A stretch of DNA of 64,000 bases, taken from NCBI GenBank assembly GCA_947561715.1, contig OX387203.1, forward strand, positions 7,874,001 to 7,938,000, given 5' to 3'. The stretch comes from Ascidia mentula (lineage: Eukaryota > Chordata > Ascidiacea > Phlebobranchia > Ascidiidae). Below the pieces are notes generated by a model. The model saw only the letters and a program-made list of their open reading frames with translations. It had not been told where the DNA came from and ran no database searches. Within the stretch, counting starts at the first letter, position 1; every line of letters begins with the position of its first letter. The position numbers and the translations under genes are program-made. This document shows positions 12,301-22,100 of the stretch, in pieces.

Positions 12301-12490
12301 TATTTTTTGAACAAAAACCATGTGTTAAAGTTGCAGTCTCAACTTTGCATATACTATAAGGTGTCATTCTTATGTTTTAGTGCATTTTTCCATAAACTTG
12401 CATAGAAGACACAAGTAAATTGACATCCGTGTCATCTATTTTTTCTGTGTCATTTCAACCTTAATTTGCAAATTGTGTCAAAACATTTTT

Positions 12491-12505
12491 TATTTTTGTC
12501 TTCAG
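12491..12505 (+). promoter_or_regulatory. Splice acceptor before importin-13, possible spliced-leader site
   Basis: TATTTTTGTCTTCAG is a strong acceptor 33 bases before the importin-13 ATG. No poly(A) signal lies between the 12300 stop and this site. It could be a trans-splice site of an operon, or the end of a UTR intron; a donor-like CACAA|GTAAAT is at 12414. Confidence 0.45.
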
Positions 12506-12538
12506 AATTGTTAGACTTATTTTCACAACTGGTTAAGT

Positions 12539-15397
12539 ATGACAGAGCCTGAATTTTCTGCTGAGAATGTGGAAAAGGCTTTGTACCAATTATACTATGA
12601 TCCTTCCTTTAGTACCAAGGATGTGGCACAGCATTGGCTGACCAAAGCGCAGCGGGCAAAAGAAGCATGGAGTTTTGCATGGACGTTATTGCAGCCTGGA
12701 AAAGCCACAGAGATCCAGTATTTTGGTGCCAGCTCATTGGTTAGTAAAATATCTGGATCATGGAATGATATACCTGCAAGTGATATCTTTGTGTTGCGAG
12801 ATCACCTATATGAGCAGCTATTGCACTTCTGCACTATACCAGAAAAGAAAATAGTGTTAACACGCTTGTGCGTGGCCTTTGCCTCATTAACTATTAATTG
12901 TGCCATACGTAACATATGGCCCACTGCTTTGACTGATATAATACAGAAGCTAAAGCATTCCAGTCCTGGTAACTCTTCAGGCAACTACCAATACATAGCA
13001 CTTTTGGAAATTCTCACAGTATTACCAGAGGAATGCCAAACTTCCCATTTAGAAAGGTATAAAAGAGGATTACTCATGCATATGCTCAAAAGTGGTGTTT
13101 CACTAATCACACAGTTGCTGAAAAGTCTATTTCCAATTCCAGTACTTAAGCCACGTGTTATTAACTGCCTCTCCAGTTGGATATCACTTGGAACTCTTTT
13201 GACCGAATGCGAGGATCTTATTTTGGATGTGCTAAGGTGTATTAAAGAACCAGACTTGTTTGAGAAGAGCATTGAATGTATGCTCAATACCTTTTGTTCA
13301 CCCATTTTAATGGACTACCCAGAAACAGTTAAAAAAATTTTGCCTATTGTTCTTTCCACACAACCAATGCTTGAAAAAGCCATCGAAGAGCATGACACTG
13401 AAAATATATTAGGCCTCACAAAGCTAATTTGTAGTCTTGCTGAGAATCAAACAAGAATCATCGTCAACACTTGCACAGATCCGCAAGCAGGCCTTGGTAT
13501 TATTAAGTTAGTGATGATATGTACCAATGTACCTCTTCAGTATCCCACCGATGAGACGTCGAGCCCCATTTCTTTTACGTTCTGGTATACTTTGCAGGAT
13601 GAAATCCAGGCCATGTCAACGGAAGACAATATGCAAATTAGAACCCATGTTCTTCCATATTTTTACAATTTGCTAAATGTTTTATTGAGGAAAGCCAGTT
13701 ACCCACAAGACAACTCACACAACGATTGGTCATCGGATGAAAAAGAGCAACATAGAATTTATCGCATTGACATTTCTGACACATTAATGTATGTACTTGA
13801 GATGCTGGGTATCCAAGTGCTTCTGTATATATATGAACAACTACAAACATGTCTCCAAAATGCCACAGATATGGAAAAGGATTGGCGTGGTATCGAAACA
13901 TGCTTATTTGGTATTCACTCCATTGTTGAAACATTAACTGAATCTGACACAGATATTCCATGCCTCAAAAGCTTGTCTGAAATTCTACCAAGAATTCCAA
14001 TTGTGTCTGTACAGCTGGCTGATACTGTGTTGTACACTGTAGGAACATTGACAGAATGGCTCAGTCGTCATCCCGAAAACTTACAAATGCTTTTGCAGTT
14101 AGTTGTTCCTTCCATAGGAAATTCTGACCTATCGCTATCAGCAGTGCTAACTATGAGAAGAATTACAAGAGAGTGTGCTGAGCACATGGCCCCATATGCA
14201 GGTAATATAATGGACCAGATCTCTAATGTTTTTATGCAAGGTACATTAAGAAATAACGAAGAATCATGGTTAATGCAATCAGCTGGATACATCCTTTCTG
14301 TTATGCCTGAAAACGAGTACCTTCAACATGTTGAGAAATTGCTTATGCTACACATCCACCAGCTTGATGCTTTGTCCAAAGAAGAGCCATCGACACCAAA
14401 CAAAAACAGCATCCTCAGAATACTAGAATTGTTGACAAACCTCTTTTCAACACTGGACAGACGAAAAAGAGACGAAGATGGGGAAATTATTGATGCAGAT
14501 TTGAATACCAACCAACATGTCATCTTAATGCTGGAGCAGCTGATGCCCATTTTTAAAGAAATTTTAAACCATTGGGTCAGAGATGCCCTAATTGTTCAGA
14601 CACTGTGCAGCTTGTACAACAAATCTATTCGGACCCTGGTTTCTGCATTCAAACCTCTTTTGCCGCAACTGTGTGAAATGCTGTCCACTGTTTACCAAGT
14701 ACTCCCTTACTACTCTGTACTTGAACTTGCTCAACAAATAATCTTGGTTTTCGGATCCGACCCACAGGAGCTGGGAATTGTCTCCGACCTGCTCCATGCC
14801 ATCATCACAACCTCATTGAACGTATTTGAAAACAGAGCCCACATTCAACATCCCGACATTGCACAAGGCTTTATGCTTTTGCTTGCATTAGTTTGCCGCA
14901 AACATCCCGACCTTTTTGACCACATTACAAAAGATGAAAAGCCAAGTGTGTTAAACCTGTTTCAATGCAGCATCTTAACCATTGGATTGCCGGACTCTGA
15001 ATCGGAAAAAGCTGGTTGCAATTTCGTGTTGGAATTCTTTGGTCTTTACCCCAGCAGGCCTAGAGTTGCCGGAGCAGTTGAAAAATGCGGAAAGGAGCTG
15101 CTAGAGGTTGCGTTGAGAGCAATTGGAGGGGCAGCCCCTAGGACATGCATGGACAATTTTTCAGACCTTTTGTTCTGTATATCTAAAACCGCATTCGAGA
15201 GTTTCAACGTCTGGATGACCGAACTTCTATCGGACCCCAATATACCCAACGGAAAAGTGGAAATGGCCAAACGCCACATTTTTCACAAGCAACTGCTTCG
15301 TGAAGTAAAAAGCAAAAGAAAATACAGGGACATAGTGAAGGAATTTACGCTAATTTGCCGTGGCCTCCATGGCACAGAGTATGCCAACGGCACGTAA
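12539..15397 (+). CDS. IPO13: Importin-13, intronless
   Basis: Importin-beta family transport receptor of 952 residues that carries cargo across the nuclear pore under RanGTP control. In other animals IPO13 imports proteins such as UBC9 and MAGO-Y14 and exports eIF1A. Length is close to the human protein (about 963). Stretches I recall from the vertebrate sequence recur in order: NVEKALYQLYYDP near the start, EIQYFGAS, KIVLTRLCVA, FWYTLQDEI, WSSDEKEQ-RIYR, DISDTLMYV and CRGLHGTEY at the end. The N-terminal part is the Ran-binding importin-beta domain and the rest helical HEAT-type repeats. The vertebrate gene has many introns; this one has none, in a region where neighbours have up to 20 exons, so it may descend from a retrocopy. 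Transportin-3 is the nearest alternative but matches less well. Confidence 0.96.
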   Translation: MTEPEFSAENVEKALYQLYYDPSFSTKDVAQHWLTKAQRAKEAWSFAWTLLQPGKATEIQYFGASSLVSKISGSWNDIPASDIFVLRDHLYEQLLHFCTIPEKKIVLTRLCVAFASLTINCAIRNIWPTALTDIIQKLKHSSPGNSSGNYQYIALLEILTVLPEECQTSHLERYKRGLLMHMLKSGVSLITQLLKSLFPIPVLKPRVINCLSSWISLGTLLTECEDLILDVLRCIKEPDLFEKSIECMLNTFCSPILMDYPETVKKILPIVLSTQPMLEKAIEEHDTENILGLTKLICSLAENQTRIIVNTCTDPQAGLGIIKLVMICTNVPLQYPTDETSSPISFTFWYTLQDEIQAMSTEDNMQIRTHVLPYFYNLLNVLLRKASYPQDNSHNDWSSDEKEQHRIYRIDISDTLMYVLEMLGIQVLLYIYEQLQTCLQNATDMEKDWRGIETCLFGIHSIVETLTESDTDIPCLKSLSEILPRIPIVSVQLADTVLYTVGTLTEWLSRHPENLQMLLQLVVPSIGNSDLSLSAVLTMRRITRECAEHMAPYAGNIMDQISNVFMQGTLRNNEESWLMQSAGYILSVMPENEYLQHVEKLLMLHIHQLDALSKEEPSTPNKNSILRILELLTNLFSTLDRRKRDEDGEIIDADLNTNQHVILMLEQLMPIFKEILNHWVRDALIVQTLCSLYNKSIRTLVSAFKPLLPQLCEMLSTVYQVLPYYSVLELAQQIILVFGSDPQELGIVSDLLHAIITTSLNVFENRAHIQHPDIAQGFMLLLALVCRKHPDLFDHITKDEKPSVLNLFQCSILTIGLPDSESEKAGCNFVLEFFGLYPSRPRVAGAVEKCGKELLEVALRAIGGAAPRTCMDNFSDLLFCISKTAFESFNVWMTELLSDPNIPNGKVEMAKRHIFHKQLLREVKSKRKYRDIVKEFTLICRGLHGTEYANGT

Positions 15398-16906
15398 CGC
15401 TGTATTATTCGCCATTTAGGCAATTTTTTCTACCACAATTATGTTTTTTTTTCCTCGAAACTTTCTGTATTTTTGTTTTTTACCCTATCGTTGGCTTCCT
15501 GAAAAGTAGTATTTGAAAAAATCAATCATAAGTTCATACATTGCCAGTTTTTGCGTCACTGTTCATGGTCTTTTCCTGTTTAAATGTAACTAGTTGCAGA
15601 AAAATCGAAACTGCAAAAAATCAATATCCGTTCGTAACATTTGTATTGGATTTTATATATAGGCTATATTTGTTTTGTAGAATTAACAGAAAAACTTAGC
15701 AGGGTCTAAGACATGCACCTTCCGATTAAAAAGCCGATTTACATCACACGGCCGGAATTCGAACTGAATGACGCTACAATATATATATTAAAGCCACAAT
15801 ACTTCATCAAACAGGCTTCTGGATATATAGTCTCTAGTAACATTATTCCCATAAACCCTTCAAATACAAAGCACAATTAGGCCTATTGAGTTTGAGAAAA
15901 AAATTTACACTTGGCATATAGGCCTATAGTGCTACACTGCTATTATAAACTGGGAGGTCTAGGGGTCATGAATATCAGTTTTTCTTTCAAAAAAAGGATT
16001 CCCCTAGCTACAGATTAACGACCCCCCAAAAAACACAAAAAGACGCCCTTTAAAATCCCTTCAGAGCGGTACCTAACTTGTACATCTGTTTACCGACTGA
16101 ATATTAAATATGACCGTCATAACAAGAATCAGACTTTTACTTGTAACTTTGGCTACAGTTCGACGAGAAAGACAATTCTACCACCATTGCAAAGTTTATG
16201 TGTTTACCGGCCGAATATTGTTCATAACCACGGCCCCCAAAAAACAGTTTTTCGATCATAACTTTTTTTTCTAGGCACAACGGGAAAAATAATTTCACCA
16301 CCATTGCAAAGCTCATTGAAAAACCTTTCCAACGATACCAAACTCGTCTTCTCATTCGTGGGGGACTTTTGTCGCGTCACTTAGTCCTAACAAGCCCATT
16401 CTACAATCTCTTATAGGGCCCCCAAACCGTTTTTGCACCATTTCACGCAAATATTAATGACTATACGCAACTCCGTTCGGCTCTAATCTTAACAATTGTG
16501 CTTATTTAATTCCCCGCCCTTTTTCTATAACTTTGCAACTTCACCGTACCATTTTGCCGGTTCGCCTTCATTTGCATTGATAATGATTGTAGAACACAAT
16601 CGAAACGTCTGCATGAAGTTTTCCAGCATTGTATGGGCTATCTTGTTCAAATTAAAGATGTACAAAACCGTGAGTTATGTTCCTAATGACTATAAATATA
16701 TCAACAAATCTATTTCAACCTCTATCTATCAAATTCAACCTTGAATTCGTTTGCGGCGAACAAAACGATTTCACGATGCACCAAAAAATATAAGGAGCAG
16801 CTAAATAACGTGTGTTGCTTTGCGATGCCTAATCTAAATTCAAAACTAAAAAAAACAGCTCTATCGCACATCGATATAGTGGCGAAATTGCACAGCACAA
16901 CCCGTC
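15398..16906. other. Gene-free stretch after importin-13
   Basis: No coding exon seen. There is no AATAAA close to the importin-13 stop; variant ATTAAA signals occur at about 15725 and 15787. The middle holds a degenerate repeat described separately, and the rest is AT-rich sequence without recognisable structure. Confidence 0.4.
16085..16325. repeat. Two diverged tandem copies of a ~120 bp unit
   Basis: Two blocks, near 16090-16205 and 16206-16325, share the order TTTACCG-CCGAATATT, a TCATAAC stretch, CTTT-TT and ACCACCATTGCAAAG. They look like an old tandem duplication or the remains of a low-copy repeat. No coding potential. Confidence 0.55.
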
Positions 16907-16978
16907 GCGTCGATGGTGTAACGGTTAGCATTGGTGCCTTCCAAGCACTAGTTCCGGGTTCGACTCCCGGTCGACGCA
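16907..16978 (+). tRNA. tRNA-Gly (anticodon UCC)
   Basis: A 72-base intronless tRNA. The acceptor stem pairs GCGTCGA (16907-16913) with TCGACGC (16971-16977), with discriminator A at 16978. The D arm carries GTTAGCA, the anticodon loop CTTCCAA (16938-16944) gives UCC at 16940-16942, and the T arm is CCGGG-TTCGACT-CCCGG. Both internal promoter boxes are intact and a T-rich Pol III terminator follows within about 10 bases. It closely matches animal tRNA-Gly(UCC). Confidence 0.97.
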
Positions 16979-17619
16979 TCGTTTCTATTTTTCAAAAAGA
17001 GTAAGATTTTTTTTAAGAATGTGATAAATAGGTTGGTCCTGAAGTAAATACATTTTGCAGCATGATGTCAGTAAATAAAATCTTATCAGAAAAGCATTTG
17101 CGAAGTATTAAAAAAAAACAGCGCAAACCTGTGTTATTAAATTGAAATTTCAGTTAGTTTGCAGTGGCTTGGAAAAAGTTCTTTTCAACAACTTCAGTAT
17201 TATTCATCACCTCTGCAGTTTTCCATCGACCTTTAAAACCCGGTTCGACAGATCCGGCAATTTCTATGGTAGGTATGGAAAGAGTTGGGCCTGTATGGAT
17301 ACGACCGCGAGGTGTACCCAACAATAGGAAAAGTATAATAGCAAAACACTGGCTTATTGTCGAACCTGGCATTTAATCGGGTGACCTTTTGAAATCGCGC
17401 TTTACAGTAAATACCTGGCGGAAAGACGATACCCATTTAGGAGGATGAAGTATTGTACGGGATGACAGGGGACCGTTAGAACCGTTTTGTAGCAGGTATA
17501 TTAATTCTCAGTTGCGGCAAAGGCGATATGGTATCGTAATAACCGTATCAATTTGATGTTTGAATTCGCGGGGCCAGATTTTAGATTTGTTTAATTCGTG
17601 TCTTTAAATCCAGGGCCAT

Positions 17620-17970
17620 ATGGACGTTGGCCAGGGGTAAAGAAAATGTTACGACTTGTCCTAAAGATTGATCATTTAGCGTAATTGGTAAATTTTCGTT
17701 TACAAGTTACAAAGTTATTTTTGCAGCAGATATAGACCCAAAAAGTTTGTGTGTCTGACAGACAGCAAACTTGAGATACCAGTAAAAGAGGTTTTAAGCT
17801 CTGTTTTAAAATTTGATACAAAACCGCAAGAATGTCTTAAGAATGCATATTCAGAACAGGCGTACATTCTTCTTTTTGAATGGTATGCAGTGGCCGTGAA
17901 CGATTCTATTACTTCTGTATTTGACTCAATGAATTGCGAGATTAATGCCTTGGCGGGACCGCATACATAG
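17620..17970 (+). CDS. Tentative small two-exon gene, unknown product
   Basis: Predicted exons 17620-17636 and 17727-17970 give 86 residues. The first follows an acceptor-like TTTAAATCCAG and starts at ATGGACGTTGG; the 90-base intron ends in TTATTTTTGCAG. The product begins MDVGQGRYRPKKFVCLTD and contains ECLKNAYSEQAYILLFEWYA. There is no signal peptide or recognised domain. The strong acceptor and even residue composition favour coding, but an open frame also runs on the minus strand here (17715-18035). It could equally be chance or a gene fragment. Confidence 0.35.
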
Positions 17971-19154
17971 CGCCAAGCCCCTGGACATGTGTTGTCGAAG
18001 TGACCAAAACACGTTTTCTTGGGTGTGTATATCAAGTAGCGCCTTCTTTGCTTTTATGTGTTTAGCGATTCGCGAAACACTTGTCAATCAACTGTCGCAT
18101 GACGGTTTGAAACCGAACACGCTGATATTCATCACTACATAGGCGACGTATCTGTTTCTACAGACGGCGGGGGCCTTTGTCCATACCATACTAGCGCATT
18201 GTTTAGTCGCCCTTTAAATGGATTTTAACGTCGCCTGTACAATTTAGAATCAACAGAAGGGTCCACTTTTAAATGGGCAGAAGGCTGTTGAACTATTGTA
18301 GTCGGCGGAAAGGGTCCTTAATGCTAGGCCCTACATACACATCATTTTGTTGTCAAGGCTGTGGCACACGCTCTAAGCTCTTGTTAGCGCAGCGTGATAT
18401 CTACCTCTTTACCAAGTTCAGTATTTCGAGTCCAAGTTTTGTAGCGTGCCAGGACTATTCAGTGTAGTACACCGCCAGAAAAGTACACATTGGGGACATA
18501 GCATTGATTTACACGGTGTGCGTTTACCTCATGCATAAACCGCATCAGTCATATGCATAGTCGGAATGTTATACTTTTTATACGTTTAGTATCAGAAAAA
18601 AAACATGACCTAGCCTTCAGTCGCAAAGAAAGTGTGAATATAGTTTTAGCATGAATAGTGGGTAAAACGCCAAATAAATCAATTTGATCAGAAATAAAAT
18701 GCGGTCAGCGTTGTGGTAGTAGTATCTGCGACAAGTCAATATTGGAAAATCAGACCAAACGGTGGTCGCCGTGACAAAAGGCGAAAGCTTTAACAACGCA
18801 AATATTTGTCGCAAGCACGTTCAATTGCTTACCGGCAATAAGAATGGATTTTATCCTACTGACGTCATGACTGACTCAGATTTAATGAGTGATTGCACAA
18901 GATATTGGACAAGCGGCTTCCAGACCGATCACCAATGAGAGCCATTAGTGGGAATTACATGTTTAAGTATAGCTCTATATGCGCAAGAATTTTTTACAAC
19001 ATAATTATGATAAGAATATAGAATAAACAATTCAGTTTAAAAACCAAGAATCAACTTAGACGACAGTAATTAGCTAAAATAACAATGGAAAATCTCACGC
19101 AGAGAAGCGTATATTTGTAGTAACACGTGGTGTTATAACAAGGTCTGTAGCGTC
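17971..19154. other. Intergenic region upstream of the C7orf31 orthologue
   Basis: No further convincing exon. The notable content is a paired CRE and AP-1 motif near 18860-18878, listed separately, and an AATAAA near 18675. Confidence 0.4.
18860..18878 (+). promoter_or_regulatory. CRE and AP-1 motif pair upstream of the C7orf31 gene
   Basis: A perfect palindromic CRE (TGACGTCA, 18860-18867) is followed four bases later by an AP-1 site (TGACTCA, 18872-18878), about 290 bp before the C7orf31 start codon. CREM acts through CREs in vertebrate spermatid genes, which would suit a sperm gene. The promoter role is inference. Confidence 0.4.
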
Positions 19155-22100
19155 ATGACTGCTGTGCAAGCGTCACTGCCCCTGAGCCACTTCTACCGCG
19201 AAACTCTTGGAACCGACCATCTGTCTCAAAACCTAGCTTCCAACGAACTCTTCACGCCACTCCAACTTGACAGGGTCACGGTCAACCCCAGCAGGTAAGA
19301 GTGTTTGATAGATGAGGTGTAGTTAACGTTTTATTTGCATTGCGATTGACTCTTCGACCCCATTTTCGATTTGAGTGGCGACTGATAAAACAAAGGGTTC
19401 TAACAGGAGGGCGTTTAAATGGGTAGTGAGAAGCTTTATGGTGGGCACTGGCATAAAGTGGTGTATTGTTAAACTATATCGTCTAAACACTGAATGTTTT
19501 TGCAGAAAGTATATGTTGATATGTCAGAGAACAAGTCCAATTTAAAATACGGATAGTGAACTCTTACAATACAACAGATTACGAAACGTCAGCCGTTAAA
19601 AAACACGCATTTCTTGGGAGATTATATTGACATCTTACAGCATCAAATACTCCCAATTGACGTATAATCATTTTAACAGATTCGAAAAGTACCGCGCTGG
19701 TCTTGAAAAGCAGCCCCTGTTGCCATGGGGTAGATTTAGAGAGTACGGCGGCCTGCAAAAGGTCCAACTACCGTCTGAATTTACCAAGCTGAGAGGCTAC
19801 CCACCAGAAGTTGTTCAAAAGGTACGAAATGATTCTCAAATTAAAAAGTAATCCCTTAAGAAATGAATAAGAGAAAAATGTCCGCTATTGAAAGTTTTTA
19901 TATAAATAGCTATAGAAACATAACGACAAGCAAACAATCGGCCAGACGAGCGCGACTCTCTAACCTGTCGTTGTCGAAGGGTCGTAAACATTGCTCGTAA
20001 AAGTGTATTGCCTAATTGACGCTCATGATTAAGCAATATATTAACCTTTTTGTGTATGGCAACAAGGATAAACAATGTTTGCTTCTAAACAAACCGTTCA
20101 GTGTAATGGGATTTAGCAAACTTGGCAGAGCGCTTGGGAGACTAGACAAGAGCTCTAGATAAAGAAACTAGATTATTTAGTAGTTCAAAGATATGATTTT
20201 GCCCGTGAAGAACACACAGCATACATTTCTTTCAGGGTCATAGGCATTACGGAAGCGGAGCTAGCGACCCACGTGATCTAAAAGTTGAGCAATATTATGA
20301 CATGACAAAGTTGAACAAGAGTCACGTGCGAACAAGCGATCAGGTGTTGCCACCTTCTCCTGACAAGGAAATGAAGTAAGTGTAAATAACCTTATAGAGA
20401 CCTTCTTGCATTACTTTTTGTGATGAAAAGATACGTCAATTTTGAAAGTTTCAAGACAAAAATTTAATTTTAAGGGACAGCTATTGAAAAAATAATAAAA
20501 ATTATTTTAATTGGTAGTAACGTTTTAAATTCTTCTATCGAATATCTATATAGGCCTATATAGTTTAACCCGCCTATATGTCCATGCAAGCAGTGGCACC
20601 ATTGCGACTGCTTTATTTACTAAGCTGCGCTGAAGCATAGTTTCTGACGTATTTGCAGCAAACGTCAGATTAACCTTCCTTTTCCCGCCGAACATCCGTA
20701 CGCATCACACACACCGCGATTGGCCGTATTTCCAAAATTCAACACGCCCGACGATCCCAATACTGGAGACCCGTCACGGTCAACTCACCCCCTTCACCCA
20801 AACACGCCAGCCAGTGGCCACACCGTTACCATTGTCAACAAGTCTAAAGGTATTATTAAACTTATAGCAGTTATAGTTATTGTTAGTATATGGTTACAAA
20901 CCACTAGCATATTATACCAGTATGAAATAATTGTTTTTGTCGGGCTCTGTTTTGTATTTGTTATAAAGTGGTTTGTTTCGCATTGTTGTAAATATTACTG
21001 GGTATAAACAGAACCGTTGCATGAAGTAGGAAGTATTTGGTTTAAATTAACACTTATTTGTAACTTGGATTAGGTTCTCCGTTTCGTCGTGAGCTTCAGG
21101 ACAACCCACAGGAAAGCGAGAAGGACGCCCTCACGTGGCCAGGCGAAGGCGACTACTATCAACTTATGAAGACGCCAGAGAGCGGTAGACAGCCTTACTA
21201 CCCAATAACGCCAAAACTGGTAAGGTGGTCTTTTGAAAAATAAGTAAAAAGGAAAGATACATGCCAAAGGTGTTTAAAGTATCTTTGTACCTGTTTTTTA
21301 TAAACTTAAACACGAAATACTTCTATAGTTAAAAAAAACTGTAGACCCTTGCCACGACATTGGTTTCCAAAAATATGTCAACACACTTTCCCTATGTGAA
21401 GAATCCTCATATATTTTTCATTTAACGTTTCGGTCGCTGTCCAGCCAACCTCCACGAACTTAAGCGTTTTTTTTACGGTCATTCGTACACAATAAAAACT
21501 CACAAAGTTTAGAACAAGAGATTTTCTGCCACCACAATATCTTTGTAACCATACCAGATTCGACCAAATCTCCGAATTCGCGAAGAAGATCAACGATTGG
21601 AACTGAGAACAACAAACGCGTTGCGTAATGTCGAGAGAGATCAGTGGAAAACAACCTATGACTACAATTTCACAGGTAATCAACCGTGACGTGGATAGGT
21701 TTATTTAAACCTACTTTTATGGATTTACGTGGTGGCTTTCCTTGAAAGAATACCTCTTTTAAAACTTTCTGAAAAACGTTGCTACAAAATTTTACCTCAA
21801 TAATGAACGTATTTATTATATATTGGTGCTCAGCATGTTGGTGCGAGTTTAAAATAGAATGCTTTTTAAAAGACAACACACCTGCATTAATTGAATAGAC
21901 CTCTAGTCATAGGAAGTTTAGCGGTGGCCGCGAGGCAAGTCGCATTCCTTTAGCGTAGTCATGTCTCTGTAGAGACAGGCAATGGGAATTTTCGTCTCCA
22001 GAGACATTATAGGGTTAAACCTTCCTAAAATGAGTTTCTCAATGGTGTGCGGAGTTAGATCGGCGTGGTTACTCGACCACAAAGTAACTGGTTTGACTGA

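Noticed and set aside
16722-17004. Open frames on both strands over the tRNA gene
   Set aside because: They read through the tRNA-Gly and its flanks; the RNA gene explains the sequence.
17154-17372. Minus-strand frame with a signal-peptide-like start
   Set aside because: A hydrophobic stretch follows the ATG, but there is no conserved body, no processing sites and no promoter or poly(A) signal. Probably chance.
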